NCBI GenBank assembly: GCA_002964805.2
Contig: PUDQ02000001.1
Coordinates: 8,332,001 to 8,396,000 of the forward strand
Direction of reading: 5' to 3'
Length of the DNA: 64,000 nt
Origin: Trametes villosa
Taxonomy: Eukaryota; Basidiomycota; Agaricomycetes; Polyporales; Polyporaceae
The notes under the pieces are model-generated. The model saw nothing but the letters and a program-made list of their open reading frames with translations, made no database searches and was not told where the DNA came from. Shown here piece after piece: positions 10,801 to 22,519 of the stretch. How positions within the stretch are numbered: position 1 is the stretch's first letter; every line of letters starts with the position of its first letter. The translations under genes were made by a program, and so were the position numbers.

Positions 10801-11130
10801 CCACCGACTGGCGGGGGCCGCTTCAAGACGACGCCACGCTTGCTTGCGCGTCTACCGAAGGGGATGGCGGCTTCAAGATGGCAGCGTCTTCAAGAAGGTT
10901 GTCGGCGAGCCCACCGACTGGCGGGGGCCCGCTTCAAGATGACGCCGCGCCGTTTGCGAGTCTACCGAAGGGGATGGCTGCTTCAAGACGACGGCGTTCC
11001 TCAAGCCCCGGGCGGCCCCCAGGTAGGTTGCGGTCTGCGCGCCCGCTGACTGGCGGCGGGCGGCTTCAAGACGACGCCGCGCGCGTTTGCACGTCTACCG
11101 AAGGGGATGGCGGCTTCAAGATGACGGCGT
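10801..11130. repeat. Minisatellite, three ~110-130-bp units
   Basis: Three units begin at about 10801, 10911 and 11043. Each runs CCACCGACTGGCGGGGGCC, then CTTCAAGAYGACGCC, then GTCTACCGAAGGGGATGG and GCTTCAAGATG. The units differ by point changes and by a 20-30-base insertion in unit 2. They lie 0.6-0.9 kb upstream of HEI10 copy 2. Confidence 0.8.
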
Positions 11131-11656
11131 GTTGGGGCCTGAAGAGTTCAGCTTCGACCTTCAAAACCTGGGATATGGACAGGTAACGACAAGGTGAGTG
11201 TTTCCTACCTCGAGGGAGGGACTTCGGTCCTGGCGCATACCTTTTCGTGGTCCTCGGGATAATTACCTGCTCGCGTGCAGCCTCCTTCCAGGGCTGCGCG
11301 CGGGTGGGGAAACCAAAATGCGCTTTCTGTTGCCTTCGTTCCCAAGTAGATACGTTGTACTAGTACGCAACATGAAGCAAATGCTGCGGTGGATTGTTCC
11401 AAGGGATGAATAGTGTAGTGGGACTTGCAAGAGTACTGTGGCGTGAGGAGATGAGTATCCAAGAGAGACGTATACAGCGTAAACAACATCAATGTCATTA
11501 AATACCGTCGTGCCGAACCCGAACGGCGAGCTTCGTGTCTATTCACAGTCTGAGCTAAGACGTCTCTGTCCATGCGCGGATACGTACGAACCAATAGTGC
11601 ACAGCAATGTAACAGTGAGTTAGATCATAACAAACAGCATAACAAGAGCGCGACGT

Positions 11657-14600
11657 TCATGGACGCCACGCAGGCTGCCGCGAAGACGGTGTACTCAGCA
11701 CTGACGACACGCCGCTCCGTGACGACCGGGTCGGTGTCTCCGGGCGATAGGACGGGGTGTCCCGCTCGGCGCGTCGGATGAACTGTAACGCATGGAGAGG
11801 CGAGCCGGGAGAGGGCGAGCCTTTGAGCGACTTGGGGCTGTTTCCGCTGGGCGTCGAAAGCGCGAATGAGGGCATATACCCTTCCTTCGGCTCGGGCGTG
11901 CGCGGCGGCCTTGGGGGCGTGAGGCTCTCGACGGCTTGCGCGAGAGACGTAGAGCTGATCCATTTCTCTTCCCGAGCGCCCATGCGAGGCGGCGACGCGT
12001 CAGGAAGCAGCCTGAACGCGTCTGCAAAGTGATCCTTGATGAACCTGTTTCAAATGGTCAGCAACTGGAATGTAAACCAAGATGCGGACGACGCACTTGG
12101 ATAGCTCGGACCAACCACCACCGACGCGCACCATGACCGTCTGCGAGCGCAGAATCCGGCAGAAGCACAGCTTCGGGTCGCTGTCTCCGATCCAGTACTT
12201 CCCGCTCTGGTCCTTCCACGTATCTGGCACGAGCTCGATCTTGATGTCGACTGGGAGTCGGTTCACGACGTCACCCACGGCCATGTCTAGCTTGTTCTTC
12301 GGGTTCGCGACGTACGGCTTCCGCACGGGCTTCGGCAGCTGGCTGCGCGACGACGGAGGCGACTTCGGGAGAGCAGGGAAGGACGTACGCGGTGCGCGAG
12401 ACCAGGTAGAATGGGATGATGGCGGGCGAGGAAGGTTGAGGCTCGAGCGGCCTTGGGAGAAGGACAAGTCGGATAGCGCAGGGGAGCTAGTGCGAGTTGT
12501 CCCTGTCTGGGCCCGTGGACGTGATGATGTCGACAACGCGGGGGCGCGCCTAACAGGCGTGGCAAACGACGACGAGCCATTCGACGTCGTACTGTTTGTC
12601 CGCTGCCTCGAAGAGAACGTAGACCCGAATAGGTTCGAGGGACTCGCCCCCGCCATTGGTCCCGAAACCGAGCGGCTCGACGAGATTGACATCCTACTGG
12701 AGCTCCGCGACTGCGTCGTCGTAGTCACCGACGACCCAGACGCAGCGCGGCGGGCACCCGCTAGCGGCGAAGGCGGGGCGAGGAACTTGCCCCCGGGCGA
12801 GGCAGACAGCTTCGAGAAGCTGCTCTTCTTGTCGAGGCTCGCACGCGGGCGGGGCACGTCGAGGCCCCCCCGCGGGCGGGGGCTTTCTACACGCGCAAGG
12901 TGAGACGAGCTCTTGATCACTGAAGCACGGCTGCTCCGCCCGGAGCTGACGACGCTGGCTGGACGTGACTTCTGCCCGCTGATGCGGTCAAGCGCCATCG
13001 CCTCGAGCTCGGTCCACGTCTGCAGGATGCGCTCCTTCTCGGGGAGCACCCGCGGGTCGTTTGCGAGCGGCCGGGCGAGCGTCCTCATGCGGTTCAGGAC
13101 GTCGCGGGTGAACGCGAGACGGGCGCCCAGTTGTTCCTCGGGGGTGAGCATGGTGTCGGAGACGTGAGGTGCAGAGAGGGGACCGATGGGAGGAGACGGG
13201 TAGCTGTCGATGTGTTCAAGAAGATCGCTCAACGCCTCGTCGCACTCGCGAAGGGATAGGGAGAAATCGGCAAGCTGGTTTACACGGCCCATGAGATCTG
13301 CGGACGCTTCCAGCTCACTGCGAAGGGAGCGAAGGTCCGCGTCGATGGTCAGGTTGTCGGGGATGGAGGCCGGCAACTTTGCGACTTCGTTTGTCAGGGC
13401 GGTGAGGGCATTGGCCATGGCTCTGCGGGCGTCGTCTTCGGGGAGGCCGGCGGAAGAACGAGGGGTGGGCCTGGCGGTGTCGTTGATACCGAGGGAGCGC
13501 AGCCGCTTCCGTAGGTTGAAGATACGCGTGCTCAGCTCACTCAGTTCTGGTGTCAGTTCCGCGCCTGTGGATGATCCGTCTCGGACCCCAAAGATATCTG
13601 TGATATCGTCAGTACAAGTGATACACCGAAGTATGGGGAAACTTACCGTCGGCAGACACGCTGAAGCTGACTTCGTCAACGGTATCCAGGGAATGGTCAG
13701 CAGCAGAGGTCTCCGCCGCTAGCAAGGCTTCCTGCTCCAGTCTCTGTCGCTCTGCTTCGGCAGCTGCTTCCTCGGCCAACCGGCGTTGCTCTTCTTCGGC
13801 CGCCCGGCGTTGCTCCTCCTCAAGTCGACGCTCCTCCTCCCGCCGACGCTCCTCCGCAAGCTTACGTTCCTCCTCGCGCCTACGCTCCTCCTCGCGCCTA
13901 CGCTCCTCCTCGAGCCTACGCTGCTCCACCTCGAGCCTGCGTCGCTCTTCCTCAAGCCGACGTTGCTCCTCCCAGACCCTGCGTTGTTCTTCCTCCACTC
14001 TGCGGCGCTCCTCCTCCGCTAACCTCCGCTGCTCTTCCTCTTCCGCTCTCCTCCGCTCTTGCTCCTCGCGCTCGGCCCGCTCCAGGGCCTCTTGCTCCTC
14101 CCTCCGAGCCCTCTCCTCCGCCTCTGCCTTCTCGCGCTCAATCCGAGCCTGCTCGAGAGCGGCTAAACGCTCCGCTTCAGCAGCGGCAGCCAGCTCGCGT
14201 TCACGAAGGGCCTGTATTTCCGCCTCGAGCCGCTCTTGCTCCTCCTTCAAGCGTGTCTCCTCTGCGATACGGTGCTGCTCGGCTTTGAGGGCGTCGGCGA
14301 GCTGCTGCTTCAGCGAGGAAACGCTCTTCTTCCACGAGGTGAAGTGGGAATCAGCGTTCTCGACGGCTTTCTGGCGCGCCGAGACGATGGCATCGCGGGA
14401 CCCTGCGTCGTGTTTGACGGGATTTGAGCGGAGCTGCTGCAAAGCGTCGCGGACAGGTGAGAGCGACCGTTCGATGACAGTGGCGTGCGTTTGCGATACT
14501 GTATCCAGCTCAGCAGCAAGCTCTGCAAGGCGGCCCTCGGGCAGGCGTTCCTTTGCTTCGGTAAGCGTAGCGTGGATGAGCGCGACGGCTTCGTCAGCTG

Positions 14601-17391
14601 CGGTCAAAGCCTGGATGAGCGCCGCGTGCGCGACGTCGAGTGCGTGCGCCTTCTTCGCAAGGTGGAAGTAGTCCGCCTTCGACTCGAGTGTCTTGAGCGC
14701 GCCGGAGAGCATCATGCTGTAGGTGTTCGAGTCGGTGCGCACGCCCTTGTCCAGCGCAGCAGGGTCAAAGGGAATATTGGACTGGGACGCCTGGAGGATA
14801 GCGTCCAGTGTGGTGCCACCCGGCAGAGACGACCTGCGCTTCGGGGAGGCATGCTCGTGGGACCCAACGAGCTTGACCTCGCTGACGAACGGAACGCGGC
14901 GAGGAAGCTCCTCCAAGAAGGCGTGTATCGCCGTCCGAGTCGCGACGAGCTCCGTAGAGAGCGTCTCCTCGACCTGCGCTTGGGCGCCCTCGTCCTGGGT
15001 GCCGGCGAAGACGTCGAGGGCGCCCTTCTCGAAGCGCACCCGGAGATCCTCGATGCGGATCTGCAGCGAGTGGACCTCGTCCCGGACTGTGCCCATCATC
15101 GTCGCCTGCTGCTGAACCGCCTCCCAGAACCGCGCGGTGTCTCCTGTGGCGTTAAGGACAGCCTCCAGAGCGGACGTCGCATGGATGAGATATCCCCGCA
15201 GGCCCGGTCCCACGGAGGGTGATACAGCGGAAAGCGGGGAGGACACCTCGGTGGCGAGCCGAGCACGGAGCTTAGCTAATCGTTCGACAACCTCGACAGG
15301 GGACAAAGTCACGGTGGGGAGGGTAGCGGTGGGACTCTCCGGCGTAGGAGGGGCATCGTGACGGACCTGCTGCCGCCACATCTGACGAGACATAGCGTCG
15401 ACGATCTCGCCTCGTAGCTCCTCCGTCTCCTGGAAGAGCTGATCCGTAGCGGACCACACCTTGCGTACCTGGGAGAGGCTGGCAGTTCGAGCAGCTACCA
15501 GATCCTTCGCTTGGGCTGCAGCGCTACGCCTTGCCTCGAGGTCGTCGATGGCTGCGGCTGAGTCTATCTTGTACTGCGCGTCGATCCCCGGGAAGTCCAG
15601 GTGAAGGAGTGCAGCACGGGCCGTCACCAAGAGAGAACTGGTCTCCTTGTCGGTCTGCCCGAGTTCCTCGAGAACGGAGGGGAACAACGAGAGGAAGACA
15701 GAGTGGCGCGAGCTGTCAAGACAAGCTTCTGAGGACAAGTCTGGGGGAGTACCGTCGCCGTTCGATGTCGCGATCCCATTCTCCATGCGCTCTATGAGGG
15801 AGAAATATCTAGTCGACAGGGCGGACGCGCCCTTGCGTACTGTGTCAACCTGCTTGACCGCCTCGGCAGCAGCGTGGTACTCCTTCGCGCAGTTCTCCGC
15901 TGTCCGCACGTGTTGAAGCGCGGACGCCATCTCTCCCGAGAGCGTCTGGATGATCGTCGCGGTTCGGGCAGCCTGGTCTGGGAAGTGTCTGTGGAGGGGT
16001 TTGGGGAAGGTGAGGGAAGTGGACGGGTTGCCTCGCAGTAGGAGACGCTTGTTGAGAGCATTGGTGCGGGATAGGAAGCTGGCGTCTTGACGGGAACTTG
16101 GGTGGTTGAGCTTCGCGACCTCTATCTCCTCGAGTAGGTTCTCCGCGGTGGACTTGTCCTTGAGGGTTTCAACGTAGAACTCGTCAGCTCTGTGACAGCG
16201 TGAGCTAACCCATGTCTTTGACCCTCCGAGCTGCGCCTTACTTTTTCCACTGCAGGACGACCTGCATAACAAACTTGCCTATGTCCTCCAGCTCGGTGAT
16301 ACCCTCGTTCTCCAGCTTGTCTTGTTCATCTAGGAGCTCATCCGGGACGGGCTTACGACTCTCGTCAATGAGTTTGTCCAGGGCTTTCCCAGCGAGCGCG
16401 ATCTTGGTGTGTCTGAGGGACGAGACTCGACTAGAGAATAGTGCCGCATCCCGAGACAAAGATTCTGCGAGGTTGAATCGTGCACCACGAGAGAAACCAG
16501 CGAGGGATGCAGAAGACATCTCCGAAGCCATAGAAACCACCGAGTTCCGTCTAGTCAACGTGTGCTCCCCCGGTAGCGGGGGTGTCTCCTCTTGGTCTAG
16601 ATTCTCGTAAACCGAGGGAGACCATCTCGCACGGTCCGCCAGGAACCCCCGAAGGTCGTCAAGCAGTTTGTGAAGGTCGGCCCAAGCGGCAATGCGCCGC
16701 TCCTCCCAGGTCAACCTGATATTAAGGAGCTCGAGGTTGTCCGAGCGATCCCGCAGGAGGTGAAGCAGCTTGTCCAGTGCATATATGGTTGTGAGGGTGA
16801 TTTCGATCAGGTCCGTGTCCGCCGGGGACAGGTTGCGCTGAGCGGCAGCTTGGTGCCATCCGCGTCTTCAGAAAGAGAAGACGGGAGGCGTATGTTCAAC
16901 TTACCTTTCGTGAACTTCTTCAGTTTCCGGAGCTCACCGGAGTCGAAGATCTCTGTCTCCTTCTCGATCTTGTCGTGTTCCACCATCCACTCCTTCAGCT
17001 GCGCGCGCGTGGGCAGCCCTGGGACCTGCGCGGCCGACTCCCGGACTGCATCGAGTCCCGTGAAGACTTCAATTGGAGGTAGTTGTTCTAGGAACTAGTA
17101 GGCGGCTGAGGAAGTGTTCCATTCCCTGCGCCACAGGGGTACGAGACACACCTTGGTCTTCTCCTCTATCCAAACCTTCCTCTCGCTGAATGCTTGCAGC
17201 TCGATCACCTCATGCCACTCTAGCGCCTCGTCGTTCTCCGGGTTCTGCGCAGCCCTCTGACGTTCTAGAGCAAGGACTCTGTCCGCAACAGCGAGGATAT
17301 CAGGCACGGCAGCGTCGCGAGAAGCAGCAGCAGGGATGGGCGCGTCCGGCGGACTAGCCGAAGAGGCAGAGGCGTCGGTTGCCTCAGGCAT
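11657..17391 (-). CDS. Giant coiled-coil protein with C-terminal GAR (Gas2-related) microtubule-binding domain, possibly Kar9-like
   Basis: About seven exons encode roughly 1,800 residues, starting MPEATDASASSASPPDAP. The N-terminal third is helical (AAQRNLSPADTDLIEITLTT; RLTWEERRIAAWADLHKLL), like the helical N-region of fungal Kar9-type cortical proteins. A long spectrin-like helical middle follows. Next is an uninterrupted Glu/Arg-rich stretch of about 190 residues encoded at about 13.71-14.27 kb, which is predicted to be a single alpha helix. Near the C-terminus is a GAR domain: VGDVVNRLPVDIKIELVPD, KYWIGDSDPKLCFCRILRSQ, VMVRVGGGWSELSKFIKDHF. A Ser/Pro-rich tail ends PSSRQPAWRP. GAR domains bind microtubules, so a link between microtubules and actin or cortex is the likely role. 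The Kar9 relation is my inference and could be wrong. Confidence 0.85.
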
Positions 17392-19293
17392 TTCTCCGCG
17401 GGCGGCAAGTGAAGAGATCTGGTGCTAGTCAACCGCAGCTGTTATCGTCGGCGTAGAGGCGGGGGGAGGTCATAGAAGGTGTTCAGAGCATGCCGCGCAG
17501 TCGTGGCGAGATTATGGACGAGCGGTTTACGGGAGCGTGGCGGCGGTTTGCAACGAGGTTGCGGCGCCGCGACGGTGGCCGTACAGGTGACGGAACCAGC
17601 GTCTGCTTCGGATGCGCCCTCTACATCCGACGCGCTTCCGCTCCCTCATCCGCTCGGCGTACTCGTTCACGCAGCTATGGCAACACCCTGCCGGCCGGGG
17701 GCCGTAACGATGTCCAAGGCTGAGTTTGCTCATCGCGGGCCGTCGGTGTGAACTCCTCTCAGAGTTTGTGCCAGCTGTGACGCTTAACTCTGGCGAGCTC
17801 TTCCAGGAGAAGCCATCCCCGCACTTGACGTTCTCATGCAAGCCCTCCACGAGGCTGCCGATGACAGCACCGTATAATGCTAAGCTTCTCGATTCACACA
17901 GCGTCGCAGTCATCTGGACATCCTCGAGTTGCCGTGAGCGTATCATTCGACGGCAGAGCGGATCGGACCTACGAGGGAGGTTCCCATACTTCCTCGCGCC
18001 GTGCAGCTCATTATTCACCGGTCGCTCGACGTTCACTGATTGTCTGTACGAGAACAGGATCATATACTGCAGCTTGGGAAGCCAGCCTAATATCCGGTTT
18101 CCCCCAGGATATGCAGTCACAGCACTGGGGTGCTGTCAGAGTAGTGTCAAGTCTTGCTGCTAGAACCTCTTTGGTTCAGTGAGCCCCACCTTCAAGTTCA
18201 TCGCTTCGGTGCTTGAGCTTCGACATACCTGTGGCGCGACAGACGGGATCTGCACAATGCACTCGCATGTAGCGTTTGTGCTTGTCATTCTAGCAAGTAT
18301 TGTGCCACTCAACGTCGCCGTCGTTCATGCCGGTATGACTGAAGGTAGAAGATACATATTTTGATCTCATGCCATCATGTTGGACCATTTCTCTCAGCTC
18401 CAGACGAAGCTAATAACAATCTAAATTTACAGGATCTCTTACGCCAGACCTTGTACTTGCTCAATGATCCTTAACTCGCACTCCGAAGCTCGACGCCGCC
18501 ATGCGAAGTGTGCATGCTTCATGACCCTGTAGCACGAGCACACATCATCCATATCACAGTTGATACAACCTCTCCGGGAAACACTCATCCCTCCTCCCTC
18601 AATCTATATTTGCTATCATGCTCGAAGTCCTCGCTGCGCGCCACGCAACTATGACTGGAGAGCTTCCGTGTCGGAGGATCGCCGTCGAACTTGAACAGTT
18701 GCCAAACCGGGAGATGCGGCACCGCACTCCTGGATACCTGCAGTTAGTGCGAACAGGCATTCGCTTGATGTTTGCTTGAAGTTCCCGGAGGCTTGGCTGG
18801 TGCATCGCGCGTGCTGGTGTCAAGATAGACAACCAAGCTATACTCCTTCCCCGCGATATCACGCTGAACGTCGGACGGAGCGGTCAAATCTGTCATCGTG
18901 AGTGGACGTGCGCATGGTGTCCAGGATCATCATCAAATATGAATGAGCGTGCAGATAGTGATGTGGAAGTACACGTAACACAGCATCGCAGTACAGGGGC
19001 TACATATGTATATCGCATAACACGAGCTACGGAACCGGGCAATAAATCGGAGGAGAGGCGGAGACCGGGACGGACAGACGGACAGGAAGGCGAAGGGGTC
19101 ACTACACAAGAACGAGAAGAGCGTAGGATAATAAGATAAGTGTCAAGCATGAAAAACGGGCGTATGGCGGCACACAAAACGAAACGAAGCGAAGTGGAAC
19201 GAAGCAAGAAGCCATTATGTACTGGTATGTACTGTACCTCCTCCGGGCCCGAGTAGTCCAAGAACACCGCCCGCCCGCGCCCACCGCGGGGGC
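17392..19293. other. 1.9-kb gene-poor region
   Basis: This region lies between the start of the GAR-domain gene and the BEM1 stop codon. It is less GC-rich than its surroundings. The open frames show no recognisable domain, no sensible splice structure and no similarity I know. A short frame at 18.18-18.36 kb has one hydrophobic stretch but nothing else. I see no gene. Confidence 0.55.
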
Positions 19294-21469
19294 TCACTCC
19301 GCGTACAGCACGAGCCGGTCCGTGCTGTCCAGCCAGTTGCGCAGCTCCGAGTCCGAGTCGATCGGGAGCAGCTCGTTGCTCAGGCTGTCGCGGAAGCGCA
19401 GGCTGCCGACGTTCGCGCCGAGGCGCGCTTGCACCTTGTCCATGAGCTGCGCGTGCGTCACGCGCGGGTGCACGCGGATCGCGACGAGGTCGTCCCGCGC
19501 GCGGTCGAAGATCTTGACCTTCACGAACGCCGCGTTCTGGTTCGTCGCGGAGATCGGCGGTGTATACGCCGCGTTCGAGGCCGAGCGCGAGCGGCCGGAG
19601 GCGGACGTCGCCGCGGTGTGCACGGAGCCAGCCTGCGAGGACCGCATGGAGACGGGGGAGGGGTCATGCGAGGATGCGAGGGAGGAGCGCGAGTGCGTGT
19701 TCGCCTCGTAGGGATCGATCTCGAGCGGCGAGCGGCTGCGGCCGATGCCTTCGGAACGGCTGGGTGCTGGCGAGTGCGTTCGAGAGAAGGACTGGGATAG
19801 GACCTGGGGGGACTGCGCGCGAGATGGTACGGCATCGGATGGTCGGCGGAAGGAGGCGGCGGAGCCTGCGCGCTGATGGCTGACCGAATGGGACTGAGCG
19901 TGTAGGGACGAGCGTCCTGGCGAGTCGTAGTCGTATGAGTTCCCGTTCGTGTAGTAGGAATCCCCATTTAGCTCCGTCCCCACGTCGCCCTCATCCTCGT
20001 ACCTGGACCCATCGCTGAGGCGGTGGTCCGTATGTTGGGATACGCGGAGACGCGCCATCTGATCTTCGACACCGTTTGTGTCCGCGTAGCTGTGGCGGTC
20101 CTCCTCGAACGATTTGCGCAGGGACTCGATCTCGCCCCTCCGGGCTTCGACGTTGACCTCCCCGTCTCCTGGTTTGAGCGCGCAGAACTGACGGACGAGT
20201 GGGTGCTCGAGGATATACCGCGCGTACGTCTTCAGCGCGCAGAGTTTGTGGAGGTACTCGTCCAACTCCGCTCGCCGGCTCATGGTAATCTCGTTGTCAA
20301 CGAAATCCACGGGCCCAGGCATGAATGGCAATATCCGCGTGCTGGTATCGGGACGTCCGGCTTCGTGGGGGAAGGTGTCAAGGAGCTCGACCTGGAAGTC
20401 GTAGAAGTCGTTGTATGAACGGAATAGAACGAGCTCCTTGGCGGGCGGGAGGGATTGCGATCGCGACGTGTTGTACGGCTGGTAGATGGCGTGGACGCGG
20501 AACCAGTATTCATCTGCCTCGAAATGGTAGGACTTGATCTCGGCGGTGAGGAGGATGCCCTCGGGCAGGATCTTCGGCGTGGGAGGGCGAGGGGGCTCCT
20601 CGGGTACTGGCGGCTGGGACTGGCCGGGGAGGGGGGTTGCGCCTTGGACAGTGATAGTGGGTTCCATACTTGCCGAGTTGACTCTGAAGGTTGCGGAGGT
20701 CTGCGGTGATGAGGCATCGTCCAAGACGCCCAGAGAGATGCTGTTGGCCTTGTAGTTGAGCACCGCCTGTTTCCATTCCTCGACGCGAGGCAGCTGGCCG
20801 TTGTCTATGAGAGCCATGACATCCTTGACTGGTTGGGCTGTCGCAGGGTCACGGATTTCGACGAAAGAGACAGGAATGAGGCCCGGCCGTCCGAGGCGAC
20901 CTATCGGTTTCGCCACAAACCATTCCCGGTTGGATTGGGCGACGACGGTGATGGGGTCGCCTGCTTTCGCATCGAGCTCGTCTGCGCGCTCGGCGGCAAA
21001 ATCGTGGAGGACGATGGCGTAGTATGTCTTGTGCTTGGGGGAGGTTGGCGACGACTTTGCACTAGGGATGTTCGACAGGCGGTCGGTAGGGTTGAAGCTC
21101 TTTGGTGAGCGGGGTCTGCCAGCAGAATTTGAGCGGGTCCAATGTGGAGGTAATCTGAAGGACTCACGTAGGGGCGCCCTTCGTAAACTCCTCAAACATG
21201 TGCGAGGGCACTAGGCCTCGTGCGCCGGTGATGGGGTTGTGGGCCTCGTACCAGAGGCCGCCGTTGTCGTTCACGACATGGAAGAAGTCCCCCTTCTCGA
21301 ACGAGAGCTCTTGGGGTGTATTGGACTTGTAGGCACTGATCGCCTTAATGACCTTCTTGGGGGGTATGATCGCGGTCGATGGCTTGGAGAGGGAGGGGAG
21401 AGGTGCAGGAGTAGAGATGTGGTGGTGGTGGTCCTTGTTGCCATTCAATGACTTGCGCAGGGACTTCAT
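19294..21469 (-). CDS. BEM1: Bem1/Scd2 polarity scaffold (SH3-SH3-PX-PB1)
   Basis: Two exons joined by a 56-base intron (KGAP/TPRSPKSF) give about 705 residues from MKSLRKSLNGNKDHHHH. The domains run in Bem1 order. The first SH3 is at about residues 33-90 (VIKAISAYKSNTPQELSFEK; GARGLVPSHMFEEF). The second SH3 is at about 115-180 (YYAIVLHDFAAERADELDA; GRPGLIPVSFVEI). A PX domain lies near 290-420 (FEADEYWFRVHA; RSYNDFYDFQVELLDTFP; RAELDEYLHKLCALKTYA). A Ser-rich linker is followed by a C-terminal PB1 domain (FVKVKIFDRARDDLVAIRVH; LLPIDSDSELRNWLDSTD). Bem1 gathers Cdc42, its exchange factor Cdc24 (through PB1) and PAK kinase at sites of polarised growth. It is divergent from NOT3 across 1.05 kb. 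All domains look intact. Confidence 0.96.
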
Positions 21470-22519
21470 AATCGGAAAGGATAGTGGGGTGTCGTGAGGA
21501 GGCGTGAGGAGAAGGAGAGGACGAGGACAGAACCCGCAGGGTGTATTATCTGTAAGACATAGACCTCCCTCTCCCGCTCGAGTCCAGTGTCCAACCTTTC
21601 CCACGCCTGCTTCCAATTGTTGCCCCGCCATATCGGGCGGACTCCCCCCTCCCGACCAATCACCGCCCCCGGTCTCATCGCCGCCGCCATCTACGCAGCC
21701 AGTACCACCCCGACGCATCTCTTCTTCCTCTCACCATGTCCCCGTCGTGGCCCTCTTCTGGTCTCGCGCCCACCACATCTGTCTTCTGCCCACGCGCGCG
21801 TCGGCCCCAGCAGCTCCAGCAATGTCTGTCTACGCCCCCTCAGACGCATGGCTGTGATCCCATCACTTCTCTGCGTCTGACACTCCCCCCATTTCGTGAT
21901 TTCTGCGTTCGACACTGCAGTCGGGCTGTATCAATGACGCCTATCCGCATTTCTATCCGTCGTTCTCCCTTCGGTTGCCCTCTGATCTGCGCTTGTGACC
22001 ACGTCTGCCACGAATCCCGACATTCTTGCTCTCGCTTCTAGCCTTGGGTTCGGAAGCAGTGGACTGCGCATTGCCCGCGTGCTGCGCCGATGCCAGCAAT
22101 ATGGATTCTCGTCCCGCCATGGTAACGCATTCCTGTCGCGTGTACTGCGTCCTACCGTTTCCTCAACAGGCTGAATGCGGGAGATCGTCAACAGCCTCCC
22201 TTGGCTTGGTAACATGAATAGAGTACGGTAGATTCCATGTGAAAGCAAACGAGGGCTCCGGCTGGGTTTCAACATAACGCCGAATGTGCTGTTTGCTGTG
22301 TCGGCAAAGAGTGTTTCGAAACGCCACAGAATGAGTACTTGCAGTACGACGCGCGCCTGTGCATGTTGGCGGTGAATATCATCCCCTTTTACGGAACGCT
22401 CGCGTGGCAAACGCCCAAATTGGGGCACAAATATACTCCATCATCCGTTCGTTGTTTAGCGCTTGGCAACTCTCGCTCGTACACTCCCCTGACCTACTCT
22501 ACACCCTTGGCCGCACAAC
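21470..22519. promoter_or_regulatory. Shared BEM1/NOT3 upstream region
   Basis: This 1.05-kb head-to-head spacer has a strong CT-rich stretch at about 21.6-21.9 kb, typical of fungal promoters. I found no discrete motif I would defend and no gene. Confidence 0.5.

Larger units (their letters stand above)
10202..11656. other. Spacer upstream of HEI10 copy 2, containing minisatellites
   Basis: This 1.45 kb lies between the GAR-domain gene stop (11657) and the HEI10 copy 2 start (10201), both minus strand. It contains an ACGCGT palindrome and a CACGTG about 115-135 bases upstream of the HEI10 ATG, a 12-bp tandem repeat, and three copies of a roughly 110-130-bp repeat. Open frames in the repeats are explained by GC-rich repetition. 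I see no gene. Confidence 0.6.

Noticed and set aside
10878..11186. Repetitive 102-residue plus-strand frame in the minisatellite
   Set aside because: The 'protein repeat' is simply the translated DNA minisatellite. The unit lengths are not all multiples of three, so no selected frame.
17527..18120. 197-residue minus-strand frame in the 1.9-kb gene-poor region
   Set aside because: No domain, no family resemblance and no coherent neighbouring exons. Codon use unlike the real genes nearby.
18179..18364. Possible small secreted protein with one hydrophobic stretch
   Set aside because: The hydrophobic part is internal rather than at the start, the protein is only 61 residues, and there is no cysteine pattern typical of effectors.
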